From NCBI RefSeq assembly GCF_000314995.1, contig NZ_BAEO01000056.1, forward strand, positions 1 to 64,000: a DNA stretch of 64,000 nt, written 5' to 3'. Both the position numbers and the translations under genes were made by a program. The notes under the pieces were generated by a model, which was given only the letters and a program-made list of their open reading frames with translations, made no database searches and was not told the origin of the DNA. Positions 1-8,907 of the stretch are shown here, piece after piece. This stretch comes from Paraglaciecola arctica BSs20135. GTDB taxonomy: Bacteria; Pseudomonadota; Gammaproteobacteria; Enterobacterales; Alteromonadaceae. The stretch's first letter is position 1; every line of letters begins with the position of its first letter.

Positions 1-607
1 TTGATACAAAGTTAAATAGTTCGTTTGCAGAATTAATTGCGTATAACAACGTAATTCCTTTTGCAAAAAACACATCATAATTTTCTGATAAATCAGTCAA
101 TACTGTGCCTGTATTAACTTTATATTCTTTATGCATTTTTTTTGCCATAAAGTTAAAGAATGGAGATATATCTAAACCAAACCAATTAACGTTTTCTAAA
201 CTATTCGCTTTTCCAAGGTGTGGTAATAAGAATTTTTCAAGCCTATTTATAAACTCAATGGTATCTATACAACCAAAAAGTGTTTGTCCCAACTCAAGAA
301 AAGAGCCACCGGAAATATCCAACGCAATTTTTTTATTTAGGTTGAAAATAAAATCATTTTCATGATGGATCTCACTTTTAAATAAGTAAATTATGTCGTC
401 AATATTTCCAGCCTTTAACGCATCAGTCATCTGTTTATATGCAAAGATGTCATTAGAATACCGAGCGTGCATGAGCCAATCATAAGCTTTTTCATTGACC
501 CGAAAATCGTATACTTCCTTATTGCCTTTATGAGAATCGATAGAACCAAACTCAAGGTAGGTAAATATCTGTTTTGGCGATAGTTGATTATTTCCTTTCG
601 AGTTCAT
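1..607 (-). CDS. Probable SAM-dependent methyltransferase, cut by the window edge
   Basis: The frame is open for 202 codons from an ATG at 607 and runs off the left edge, so the C-terminus is missing. An AAAAGG stretch precedes the start. Residues 102-112 (SFLELGQTLFG) resemble the glycine-containing SAM-binding loop, residues 141-148 (NWFGLDIS) resemble the following strand with its acidic residue, and residues 177-191 contain a hydrophobic YDVFFAKGITLLYAI strand. That order is typical of class I methyltransferases. Its place at the end of a glycan operon suggests a sugar methyltransferase. The family is inferred from motif shape only; no specific substrate can be given. Confidence 0.5.
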   Translation of the reverse strand, partial: MNSKGNNQLSPKQIFTYLEFGSIDSHKGNKEVYDFRVNEKAYDWLMHARYSNDIFAYKQMTDALKAGNIDDIIYLFKSEIHHENDFIFNLNKKIALDISGGSFLELGQTLFGCIDTIEFINRLEKFLLPHLGKANSLENVNWFGLDISPFFNFMAKKMHKEYKVNTGTVLTDLSENYDVFFAKGITLLYAINSANELFNFVS

Positions 608-701
608 AACAAGTACCTTTTATATATTTTTTAATGTAAGAATTAAATGGGATATCAATTACTGACTTAAAAGAAGCGACAGCTACCACATTGGCGAATA
701 A

Positions 702-2600
702 CTAATTTTTAGCTAATAAATTTAACAAAAAATTATTAATTGGATCATTCACAAACCCAAACAATTTATTTTTGACATTTTTATTGATAATTAAAGAATT
801 TACAATTTCAGTCACAGAACCTTGTGAACCAATGATGATATCTTGTGAAAAGTATTCTATTTTATCAGGGTGAAAGACTGGGATACCCATAAATAAACTA
901 TTTTGCTTTAATTCATCACCATCAAAAATTGCAATAGGATTGAAGTTTCTATTACATTGATTGGACAAGATAATAGACTCTGTAAAAGCGCCCGCACCGT
1001 AAAAAAGAATATCACCACATTGAACATTCGAACCATCATAAAAATTAATGATTTTCAAATCATTGCGCACAACATCATTAATCTCTTCCACACTTTCTAT
1101 CGAAACCTGATAATGGTCCCGTAACCACATTAATTCATGTGTGACGCTAATTTCACCATTGTCAATGGCATCGCAACAGAACTCAAACGCCACTTCCCCC
1201 CTTATTTTCCACCAAACCTTACTTTCTACTGAAAGCAAGTCAAAGTCTTCATGATGAACTAGCTTATAAAAAGCAGTAAAGCCTAAAGGATAGTAATACT
1301 CCCTTACATTACTGTTTCTAATATAGTTTTCTGCTAATAATAAAAGTGATAACGCAGAATGATTTGCCATCACTCCAAAAGCCATAGCAAAAGGCCCAAA
1401 CGGTCGGTTTGAAACGATTAATTGACGTAACTTAAAATCAACATCTTTTGAAGTTCCTTCGTTTAGAAAATAGGTAGTCCATTCTGGTAACACTTGACCA
1501 CTAACAATATGTTCAATATTGTCGACGAGGTAATCAAAAGAAGCGCCAGGGTTGTATATACCCGCAGCTAAACATCTTTTTTTCCGGCACTCCTCTGAAG
1601 TATCAAAACGACTATTAAGTGCTTGATTTAATACATCAATAAAATGAATTTTATCTGTAGTAAAGTAACGTCCATCATGCCCATACTGCAATGAATAACT
1701 GGGATCCAATTTATAAACTATCGTTGGACAACCCGTAGCAAGGTCAAAAAGATGATTATAGTACTCCCTATGAGTGACCATAACGGCCCCCCTTGCGTAA
1801 TCATCAATATATGAATCTGCATCGCTGTAATAAAAATTTGAATATCCTCTGCCCAAGTTAAGACATTCTATGACCTTAGGATGCTTATTATTAAAATGAT
1901 GGACTCGGAAAATGATCGTTTTATCAGGAAATTCATCCAGCAATGTTTTTAATGTTTCAAAAATAACATCCACTACCCAATATTCTTCAACGCTTAATAA
2001 AGAAAGATGATAAATAATAGCTTTTTTAGGGCCTGTCAGTTTTGATACTGCATTAAAAAACTTGTCGAGCTTTGGGAAACCAAAAGGCAATTCCGAAACG
2101 AAAGGCTGTTGATGCAAGCGCATCACTGCTGGAAAACTGTTGATGTATTTCTGTGTTGTTAATTTAGGCTGTTTCCTTGCGCCTAATACATAGTCAAAAT
2201 AGAAGCCTCCCCCATAGACACAAAGTGTAGATTCTATGGGAACATCAGTGCCATGTGGTAAACCGATTCTAGTTATTTTTGATGGTATATACTCATAAAT
2301 CGATTTATTAGACTCAGGGATAACTATGACATCCAATAAATCTATTTCTTTACACTCATCTCGACGGCAAAATAAAAAGGGCACTTCCGGATAATGCTTT
2401 TCAAACCATTGTCTATGAATATTATTTTCATCATCAACAATAATTCCTATACTATCTACTGATGAATACTCATTTAAATCTTCAATGTATTGAATTAATT
2501 GATTAGCAATTGCTGAATACTCAACAATAACACCTATTTTATAAATATTAGAATCCAGTTTTTTCCAATATTTTTTTTGTAAACCAATACCTGAAATCAA
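702..2600 (-). CDS. CDP-glycerol glycerophosphotransferase-like GT-B protein with a C-terminal Rossmann-like domain
   Basis: This 632-residue protein starts at a TTG (2598-2600); no in-frame ATG lies nearby and AAAGGG sits just upstream. Residues 114-119 (LPHGTD), 174-179 (GFPKLD) and about 232-300 (RVHHFNNKHP, then VMVTHREYYNHLFDLATG and PTIVYKLDP) follow the motif order of TagB/TagF-type teichoic-acid polymerases, which move polyol phosphates from CDP-linked donors and have a GT-B fold. Residues about 540-620 form a separate block (GDILFYGAGAF, then AIFDGDELKQNSLFMGIPVF) resembling a PglD-type nucleotide-binding domain. The gene is last but one in the minus-strand glycan run. The donor is unknown; an ordinary glycosyltransferase is possible. 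Confidence 0.5.
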   Translation of the reverse strand: MISGIGLQKKYWKKLDSNIYKIGVIVEYSAIANQLIQYIEDLNEYSSVDSIGIIVDDENNIHRQWFEKHYPEVPFLFCRRDECKEIDLLDVIVIPESNKSIYEYIPSKITRIGLPHGTDVPIESTLCVYGGGFYFDYVLGARKQPKLTTQKYINSFPAVMRLHQQPFVSELPFGFPKLDKFFNAVSKLTGPKKAIIYHLSLLSVEEYWVVDVIFETLKTLLDEFPDKTIIFRVHHFNNKHPKVIECLNLGRGYSNFYYSDADSYIDDYARGAVMVTHREYYNHLFDLATGCPTIVYKLDPSYSLQYGHDGRYFTTDKIHFIDVLNQALNSRFDTSEECRKKRCLAAGIYNPGASFDYLVDNIEHIVSGQVLPEWTTYFLNEGTSKDVDFKLRQLIVSNRPFGPFAMAFGVMANHSALSLLLLAENYIRNSNVREYYYPLGFTAFYKLVHHEDFDLLSVESKVWWKIRGEVAFEFCCDAIDNGEISVTHELMWLRDHYQVSIESVEEINDVVRNDLKIINFYDGSNVQCGDILFYGAGAFTESIILSNQCNRNFNPIAIFDGDELKQNSLFMGIPVFHPDKIEYFSQDIIIGSQGSVTEIVNSLIINKNVKNKLFGFVNDPINNFLLNLLAKN

Positions 2601-2636
2601 CGATTCATCCCTTTGACAAATACCAAAACAACTTTC

Positions 2637-3410
2637 TTATTTGATTCTTTTCAAAAATCCATCAGGGGCAACGGTAATCAGTAATTTATTTTGGATACTC
2701 TTATCAATCTCAAATTCAGAGTGTGATTTAAGATACTCCCAAACAGCTGTTTTAGGATTATTTCCACGTCCCCATGGACGGTCTGGAAACATATTTTCAG
2801 GCATATCTTCAATGATGGTATCGAAAACCACACAGTAGCTACCAACACTTGTTAAGGACGCGTAAGCATTTAGCTCAGCGATAACATGATCATGAGTATG
2901 ATTAGAATCAAGACAAATCAAAACCCGCGAATAATTCGCAGCGAAAGCTTTAGTTTGAGCAATAATATCAGGGTCGATGCTAGAACCTTGTATCATTTCA
3001 ATCCGCGAAGACATGGGGTGCGCTTCAATGGCTTCTCGGTTATGTGCGCGGATATCAATGTCTATACCTAACACTTTGCGCTTTGATTTTTTAGGATCCA
3101 GCATTTTGCCTGACTCGATCGCTTCGCACATATCGAGTTGAGCTAACATAGAAGCACTAAAAATTAGAGAGCCGCCATGAGCAATGCCTGTTTCAATTAT
3201 AAGATCAGGCTTTACTTCCCAAATTATTTCTTGCATGGCGACAATATCTTGTGGGTACTGAATTATAGGCCGACTTTGCCAAGTAAAGTGATAAGAGTAT
3301 TTAAATTCATTTGCCAACGTAAACCACATATTGGTCTGCTTTAAAAGGCCATCACTTTTCGCCATGCCCTCTATTTCAGAAGAACATTCTTTAAAAAAAT
3401 TATTATTCAC
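2637..3410 (-). CDS. CmcI/cephalosporin hydroxylase-family SAM methyltransferase
   Basis: This 257-residue protein has the motifs of the cephalosporin-hydroxylase (CmcI) and rhamnosyl O-methyltransferase family: LIIETGIAHGGSL (SAM loop), KVLGIDIDIRAHNREAI (acidic ribose-binding strand), and ICLDSNHTHDHVIAEL followed by YCVVFDTIIED. Members in polysaccharide clusters are usually sugar O-methyltransferases. The start is a GTG at 3408-3410 overlapping the upstream formyltransferase stop (GTGA), so translation is probably coupled. Within this locus it is the second recognisable methyltransferase. The acceptor sugar cannot be read from sequence. Confidence 0.75.
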   Translation of the reverse strand: MNNNFFKECSSEIEGMAKSDGLLKQTNMWFTLANEFKYSYHFTWQSRPIIQYPQDIVAMQEIIWEVKPDLIIETGIAHGGSLIFSASMLAQLDMCEAIESGKMLDPKKSKRKVLGIDIDIRAHNREAIEAHPMSSRIEMIQGSSIDPDIIAQTKAFAANYSRVLICLDSNHTHDHVIAELNAYASLTSVGSYCVVFDTIIEDMPENMFPDRPWGRGNNPKTAVWEYLKSHSEFEIDKSIQNKLLITVAPDGFLKRIK

Positions 3411-4144
3411 TTTGCAACCTTTTTAATTTTAATAGTTACTTCATACTTACTACCATCATCAACAAACCAGCAAGATGGATGGCCACTAAATGTTCTGGCT
3501 CGTAAAAGATTTAATAAATCACGAGCTCTATATTGTTTCTCTAGGTTAATTTGACTCGCTTGCTCGAGTTCAGATGATTGGTGAAAACTACCCATGCTAA
3601 TATCCTGTGGTTTACACGCTGTGTGACCACTTTTTAATTTTATATATGCAAGTTGAAACAAATCAACCATCGATGAACTAGCTTTCTTATATAAGCTTTC
3701 ACCATTATCTGTCCAATCGTAAGGGATCTTTTTCTGCAGAAGAATCGCACCAGAATCAATTGATAAGTCAACAAAATGTATACTTACTCCGAATGGTACT
3801 TGCTCGACTAACGCCCAGAAATTATAATTTTTACCTCGATTAAATGGTAAATAACTAGGGTGGGTATTAATAAAACCCTGTTTTGCTGATTTAATTAACT
3901 TTTTTGTTATGATGTGTGGCCACCAAGCTAGAATCCCTAGATCAATATCACAAGGTAATCTTTCATAGAAGTTCTTATCCTCTTTATAGAAAACATGCGT
4001 TTCTATTTCATTTTCTTTGGCAAGAACTGATATATTATTTTCAGATGCGGTGATGACCATAATAAGATCATCAATATAGTTACTTATCAAATAGGATACT
4101 ATTTTTTCCCCCACGTCCCCATCAGCAAAAATCACAACGTTCAT
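3407..4144 (-). CDS. Formyltransferase family protein, probable sugar N-formyltransferase
   Basis: The 245-residue product has the formyl-transferase fold motifs: N93 and H95 in GFINTHPSYLPFNRGKN, and D130 in VDLSIDSGAILLQ. These match the Asn-His-Asp catalytic triad of enzymes using N10-formyltetrahydrofolate. It is much shorter than tRNA-Met formyltransferase and lacks its C-terminal domain, as in sugar N-formyltransferases. The ATG overlaps the stop of the preceding aminotransferase (ATGA), which fits a two-step route: aminate at C4, then N-formylate. The sugar substrate is inferred. Confidence 0.78.
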   Translation of the reverse strand: MNVVIFADGDVGEKIVSYLISNYIDDLIMVITASENNISVLAKENEIETHVFYKEDKNFYERLPCDIDLGILAWWPHIITKKLIKSAKQGFINTHPSYLPFNRGKNYNFWALVEQVPFGVSIHFVDLSIDSGAILLQKKIPYDWTDNGESLYKKASSSMVDLFQLAYIKLKSGHTACKPQDISMGSFHQSSELEQASQINLEKQYRARDLLNLLRARTFSGHPSCWFVDDGSKYEVTIKIKKVAK

Positions 4145-5247
4145 GATATAACCCTTTGTATGACCTGAATCACTCTATTTTGATCTGTAATGGTCATATC
4201 AAAATAACTCGGGAGATTTATTGCTCTAGAGTTTATTTTCCATGAGATGGAATTATGATGAGGTCGGTCAAACATAGGCAAGCTTGAAAGTGGATAGAAA
4301 AACACTCTAGCATCAATATTTTCTTCGGCAAAGGCGAACTGTAGCCGTTCACTAGTTACCTCTGATTCTTCTGTAAAAACCACTGTAGGCATCCATACTC
4401 CATTGACAACTCCGTCTGGCTCAGGGTTCATGGTTAAACTGGGAAATGATGATAGATGATCTCGATAATATGTAAAAATTTCTCGCTTTCGGTCTGTCAA
4501 TTCTTCAATACGTTCCATCTGCGCGCAACCCATAGCAGCTTGAATATTCGACATCTTATATTTGAAACCAATTAAATCAGGCCAAAACTGCTTCGTTTGC
4601 CCACGGGCGCGACCATGATTGCTCAGTGTAAGCACGTGTTCATACAATTCAGCGTCATTGGTGACAAATATTCCACCTTCACCAGTCGTAATGGTTTTAG
4701 TGCCATGAAATGAAAAAGCACCAAACTTGCCCATTGAGCCTGCTCGCTTACCGTGGTAGACGGAGCCTATCGCTTCAGCAGCGTCTTCAATCACCGGAAT
4801 GCTATACTTTTCACCTATGGCTAATAGCTCATTCATTTCACACAAGTTGCCATAAATATGCACAGCAACAATCGCTTTGGTCCGAGGAGTTATAGCTTTT
4901 TCAACTAAATCAGGATCTAAACACCAACTGTCGGCTAGAATATCCACAAAAACAGGTTGTGCACCAAGATGGATTATTGGAGAGGCGGTGGCTATCCAAT
5001 TAGTATCGGCCAAAATTACTTCATCGCCTTCACCTATGCCTAAGGCGGCCATACCCATATGGAGCGCGCCGGTGCAGCTAGAAGTAGCAATAGCGTATTT
5101 AACACCTAGATGCGCCTTAAATACTTGCTCAAAACGTTCAATATATTCATAACACTTTTCGCCCCACCCATTTTGAGCAGCATCTGTGGCATAACGAACT
5201 TCTAGTTCAGTGATCGACGGTTTAGTGTAGTGAATTCGATTAGTCAT
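4141..5247 (-). CDS. DegT/DnrJ/EryC1/StrS aminotransferase, perosamine-synthase-like
   Basis: This 368-residue PLP enzyme has SSCTGALHMGMAALG (phosphate-binding region), VIEDAAEAIGS (PLP-ring Asp155) and FSFHGTKTITTGEGG with the Schiff-base Lys184. The KTITTGEGG signature is typical of GDP-perosamine synthase-type sugar 4-aminotransferases, which use glutamate to aminate a 4-keto-6-deoxy sugar nucleotide. No GDP-mannose genes occur here, but CDP-glucose genes do, so the substrate may be a CDP-4-keto-6-deoxysugar (inference). It overlaps the formyltransferase start by 4 bases. Confidence 0.82.
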   Translation of the reverse strand: MTNRIHYTKPSITELEVRYATDAAQNGWGEKCYEYIERFEQVFKAHLGVKYAIATSSCTGALHMGMAALGIGEGDEVILADTNWIATASPIIHLGAQPVFVDILADSWCLDPDLVEKAITPRTKAIVAVHIYGNLCEMNELLAIGEKYSIPVIEDAAEAIGSVYHGKRAGSMGKFGAFSFHGTKTITTGEGGIFVTNDAELYEHVLTLSNHGRARGQTKQFWPDLIGFKYKMSNIQAAMGCAQMERIEELTDRKREIFTYYRDHLSSFPSLTMNPEPDGVVNGVWMPTVVFTEESEVTSERLQFAFAEENIDARVFFYPLSSLPMFDRPHHNSISWKINSRAINLPSYFDMTITDQNRVIQVIQRVIS

Positions 5248-5285
5248 TGGTTTTATTGCTTATTTTTACAAAGTAGTTAGTTTGA

Positions 5286-6512
5286 TCAATCATAAATGGC
5301 TACTTGAGGAACTGCCGTTACAAATTTTGTACCTAGTTTAGAGAGTTTGTCATTTTGCTGTTTAATCTCTGTAGCAATATTCCAAGGAAGAATTAACAAA
5401 TAATCAGGAATAAACTTAGATAAAGAGTCTGGGTGCAAAATTGGAATATGGCTTCCTGGCATATACTTGCCTTGTTTTGCGGTTGCTGCATCACAAACGA
5501 ATGGCAGTAAATCTGGTTTAACTCCAGCAAAATTAAGTAGCGTATTGCCTTTAGCTGCAGCACCATAAGCTACGACAGTTTTTCCCCTGCGTTTTTGCTC
5601 AAGTAAAAAAGTTAGCAAATCATTCTTAACTTTATCTGCTCGTTTCTGAAATTGTTGATAAGGAGTTAAAGTTTGTAATTCATTCTGCATTTCTATATCT
5701 AACATATCATTGACGGCTTCGGAATTTGCACGCTTATCGTCTGAATGACAACCAAAAACCCGTAAACTTCCCCCATGAGTTGGCAATATTTCAACATCCC
5801 ATATTCGTAACCCCGCAGCTGCAAAGATGTGTGATACGGTATACAAAGACAAATAAGAAAAATGTTCATGGTAAATAGTGTCAAACTGAACCTGTTCAAT
5901 CAATTGCATTAGATGTGGAAATTCTAATGTAATAGTTCCGTCAATTTTTAAAGCCGCTTTCAGTCCTCTGGTAAAATCATTTATGTCAGGTACATGCGCA
6001 AAAACATTGTTGCCAATAATTAAATCAGCCTGTTTTTCCATTTCCGCAAATTGTTTACCTAAGGTTTCGCTAAAAAATTCACGTAATACAGGGATGCCTA
6101 TTTGTTCAGCAGCACTGGCAGTACTTGCTGTTGGTTCAATACCTAAACAAGGAATGTCAGCTTCTACAAAATTTTTCAGTAAATATCCGTCGTTTGAGGC
6201 AATTTCTATCACATGACTGTGCCTATCCAGTTTAAGACGCTTTATAATAGCCTTTGAATAATTAGCAGCATGAGTTAACCAACCACTTGAGGTGCTTGAA
6301 AAATAAGCATAATCGGCATTAAATAATTCATCAGCTTGCGCATAGTCTTCGGTTTGAACTAACCAACATTGATCGCACACTTTCACCTTGAGAGGAAAAT
6401 AAAGCTCTGGTTGTTTAAGTTGCTCAACAGTTAAGTAGGCATTTGATGGCGGTGCAAAACCTAAGTCTATAAAATTGTGGATTAACTTTGTATGGCAGTG
6501 TCTGCATTTCAT
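5286..6512 (-). CDS. Zinc-binding sugar C-methyltransferase (TcaB9/NovU type)
   Basis: The 408-residue protein shows all three parts of this family. An N-terminal zinc module has C3 and C6 (MKCRHC) and C46 and C49 (VCDQC). A SAM domain has VIEIASNDGYLL at 101-112 and a YHEH motif at 214-217, which lines the active site in TcaB9-type enzymes. A C-terminal Rossmann-like domain starts near residue 311 (KTVVAYGAAAKGNTLLNFAG). Known members methylate C3 or C5 of 4-keto-deoxysugar nucleotides. It follows an RmlC-type epimerase with a short overlap, so a C-methylated CDP-6-deoxyhexose is the likely product. The methylated carbon is not determined by sequence. Confidence 0.82.
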   Translation of the reverse strand: MKCRHCHTKLIHNFIDLGFAPPSNAYLTVEQLKQPELYFPLKVKVCDQCWLVQTEDYAQADELFNADYAYFSSTSSGWLTHAANYSKAIIKRLKLDRHSHVIEIASNDGYLLKNFVEADIPCLGIEPTASTASAAEQIGIPVLREFFSETLGKQFAEMEKQADLIIGNNVFAHVPDINDFTRGLKAALKIDGTITLEFPHLMQLIEQVQFDTIYHEHFSYLSLYTVSHIFAAAGLRIWDVEILPTHGGSLRVFGCHSDDKRANSEAVNDMLDIEMQNELQTLTPYQQFQKRADKVKNDLLTFLLEQKRRGKTVVAYGAAAKGNTLLNFAGVKPDLLPFVCDAATAKQGKYMPGSHIPILHPDSLSKFIPDYLLILPWNIATEIKQQNDKLSKLGTKFVTAVPQVAIYD

Positions 6513-7072
6513 TTACGTGCAACTCCTGAATATTCTACATCTAAAGGGGGAAATGCTTGATCTCGTGCAGAACACTCACTAACAGGCAATGGCCAATTAA
6601 TGGCTAATCGAGGTTCAAAGATGTTAATTCCAGCTTCAGCATTTGGCTCATAAGCCGCAGAATGGCAATAAAGTAATTCAACGTCATCACACAATGTTTG
6701 AAAACCATGGGCAAAACCTTCAGGGATCAACAGACCGCTCCCATCTTCACTGCTTAACGTTTCCCCATACCATTGTAAAAAAGTAGGCGAATCGGCCCTT
6801 AAGTCGACTACGACATCCCATATATGACCTTTTAAACAACTCACCAACTTCATTTCGCTAAAAGGAGCATGTTGAAAATGTAATCCTCGCACTGTGCCTT
6901 TTTTAGCTGTAAAGGTATGATTGATTTGAGCAACAGGTCCATGCCAACCGCATGTTGCTAATTCAGAGGCGCAAAATATCCGAGATAAAAAACCACGCTC
7001 ATCACCAAGTAGTTGACGTTCAACTTTTTTTACCCCCTCTAGTGGTAAATCAGTGATATTAAAACGACTCAC
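6509..7072 (-). CDS. RmlC-type sugar-nucleotide 3,5-epimerase-like protein
   Basis: This 187-residue cupin matches the dTDP-4-dehydrorhamnose 3,5-epimerase family in length and motifs: GDERGFLSRIF, INHTFTAKKGTVRGLHFQ with the catalytic-type His65, and IWDVVVDLRADSPTF. The later LLIPEGFAHGFQTL segment is also family-typical. No rmlA, rmlB or rmlD is present; the neighbours are rfbF and rfbG, so the substrate is probably a CDP-4-keto-6-deoxysugar, epimerised at C3 and/or C5. Start and stop overlap both neighbours by 4 bases, indicating one transcription unit. Confidence 0.85.
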   Translation of the reverse strand: MSRFNITDLPLEGVKKVERQLLGDERGFLSRIFCASELATCGWHGPVAQINHTFTAKKGTVRGLHFQHAPFSEMKLVSCLKGHIWDVVVDLRADSPTFLQWYGETLSSEDGSGLLIPEGFAHGFQTLCDDVELLYCHSAAYEPNAEAGINIFEPRLAINWPLPVSECSARDQAFPPLDVEYSGVARK

Positions 7073-8133
7073 AACAAAGCCTCATAAGCTTCGATATCAG
7101 TGGTGCATAAATCGAATGCAGTTTTCCCTTGATTTTCGGCTCGATACCAATCAAAGGTTCTTTGTATTGTTTGGTTTAATGGCCAAACCGGCTGATTTTG
7201 CAACAGATTAGTAATCTTGCTTGTATCTAACATCAGCACCCCCGCTTCATGTAAGCCTTTATTCTCCTGATGATAATTAACTTCACCAGTACCATAAACA
7301 TTGCGTGCGATGTCAATAACTTCACGTACAGTCACAGCTTCATTAGCATTAGGACCAAAATTATATGCACCAGCCAACTCAGGTTGTAAATACAACTTTT
7401 TCGCTAATTGCATATAACCGAATAACGGCTCTAATACATGTTGCCATGGGCGAATTGCCTCAGGGAGTCGTATTTCTAAGGGCTTTTTATTTTGCCAAGC
7501 ACGCACTGCATCGGGAATAAGTCGATCTTCCGACCAATCCCCACCACCAATAACATTTCCTGCGCGAGCCGTGGCTAAGGCAACGCCCCGTTCAGCTAAA
7601 AAGGCTTGTCTATAACTGGCAATGACTAATTCACTTGCCGCTTTACTAGCACTGTATGGGTCATGCCCCCCTAGACGAGCATCTTCATTGTAAGGATGTA
7701 AACACTCGTTATTGTGATAAACCTTATCTGTTGTAACCATAACTACCGACTTAACAGTATCCACTTCTCGTAGAGCTTGCAGTAGATTAGCCGCCCCCAT
7801 TATATTGGTTGAAAAAGTATCTAATGGTTGCAGATAGCTAGCACGCACAAGTGGCTGAGCGGCAAGATGAAAAATAATTTCAGGCTTTGCTTTTTGTACT
7901 AAAAAAGTCAGCGCAGCTGAATCTCGAATATCACAAACGTGGTGTTCGCATAAAAGTTCGATATTTGCTCTAGAAAACAAATTAGGTTCGGTAATAGGTG
8001 AGAGACTAATTCCAGTAACTTCTGCACCTAGCCTATGTAACCAAAGAGTCAACCAACTACCTTTAAATCCGGTGTGCCCTGTAATTAGTACTTTTCGTCC
8101 ACGGAAAAAGTTGGCAGATGAGGGCATTACCAT
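7069..8133 (-). CDS. rfbG: CDP-glucose 4,6-dehydratase
   Basis: This is an extended short-chain dehydrogenase converting CDP-glucose to CDP-4-keto-6-deoxyglucose. VLITGHTGFKGSWLTLWL is the NAD-binding loop, VVMVTTDKVYHN holds the catalytic Thr region, and PYSASKAASE gives the Tyr and Lys. RPWQHVLEPLFGYM is typical of RfbG. The frame reaches upstream to a TTG at 8142, but ATG codons at 8133 and 8127 are more likely starts and overlap the rfbF stop; none has a good ribosome-binding site. It acts directly after RfbF and feeds the epimerase, methyltransferase and aminotransferase downstream. Confidence 0.9.
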   Translation of the reverse strand: MVMPSSANFFRGRKVLITGHTGFKGSWLTLWLHRLGAEVTGISLSPITEPNLFSRANIELLCEHHVCDIRDSAALTFLVQKAKPEIIFHLAAQPLVRASYLQPLDTFSTNIMGAANLLQALREVDTVKSVVMVTTDKVYHNNECLHPYNEDARLGGHDPYSASKAASELVIASYRQAFLAERGVALATARAGNVIGGGDWSEDRLIPDAVRAWQNKKPLEIRLPEAIRPWQHVLEPLFGYMQLAKKLYLQPELAGAYNFGPNANEAVTVREVIDIARNVYGTGEVNYHQENKGLHEAGVLMLDTSKITNLLQNQPVWPLNQTIQRTFDWYRAENQGKTAFDLCTTDIEAYEALL

Positions 8134-8894
8134 AATTTCCAAGGAGGGCTTTTAGATTGCCATAAATCTTCGAGCTGATTTTTATCGCGCAAAGTATCCA
8201 TCGCTTGCCAGAATCCATGGTGTTGATAAGAACTCAATTGACTTTGTGCAGCGAGGTGGTGCAATGGCTCACCTTCAAAACTACTTTTATCATTTTCAAT
8301 CAAGTCAAATATTGTTGGTTCAAGTACAAAAAAGCCTCCATTTATCCAAGACCCGTCACCTGCAGGTTTTTCTTTGAATGTTTGCACTATTCCGTCCTTG
8401 ATATTCAAAGCACCATAACGCCCGGGAGGCTGAATAGCGGTAACAGTGGCTATCTTCCCATTGCTTTTATGATGCGCTAATAGTTGAGCTAAATCGATAT
8501 CAGCAACACCATCACCATAAGTAAAACAAAATGTTTCATCACCAATATAGTCTTTTACTCTTTTCAAACGCCCGCCTGTCATACTGTGCTCGCCAGTATC
8601 AACTAAAGTTACACGCCAAGGCTCTGCATGTTCTTGATGCACTTCCATCTGATTAGTACGCATGTCAAAGGTCACGTCAGACATATGTAAGAAGTAGTTA
8701 GCAAAGTACTCTTTGATAATATAGCCTTTGTATCCAAGGCAAATCACAAAATCATTAATTCCATGATGTGAATATATTTTCATGATATGCCACAGAATAG
8801 GTTTACCACCAATTTCAATCATAGGCTTTGGCTTCAGATGTGATTCTTCGCTAATTCGTGTTCCTAAACCGCCTGCGAGAATAACTGCTTTCAT
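8127..8894 (-). CDS. rfbF: Glucose-1-phosphate cytidylyltransferase
   Basis: This 255-residue nucleotidyltransferase makes CDP-glucose from CTP and glucose-1-phosphate. The N-terminal AVILAGGLGTRISEESH loop and KPKPMIEIGGKPILWHIM are diagnostic of RfbF, as is FCFTYGDGVADIDLAQLL with the metal-binding Asp. Length equals that of known RfbF proteins. It is the first enzyme of a CDP-6-deoxysugar branch and overlaps rfbG. Confidence 0.92.
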   Translation of the reverse strand: MKAVILAGGLGTRISEESHLKPKPMIEIGGKPILWHIMKIYSHHGINDFVICLGYKGYIIKEYFANYFLHMSDVTFDMRTNQMEVHQEHAEPWRVTLVDTGEHSMTGGRLKRVKDYIGDETFCFTYGDGVADIDLAQLLAHHKSNGKIATVTAIQPPGRYGALNIKDGIVQTFKEKPAGDGSWINGGFFVLEPTIFDLIENDKSSFEGEPLHHLAAQSQLSSYQHHGFWQAMDTLRDKNQLEDLWQSKSPPWKLW

Positions 8895-8907
8895 AAATTG
8901 AAGATCC

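Noticed and set aside
105-365. 86-codon plus-strand frame at the left edge
   Set aside because: It is the opposite strand of the partial methyltransferase gene, which has the better motifs and start.
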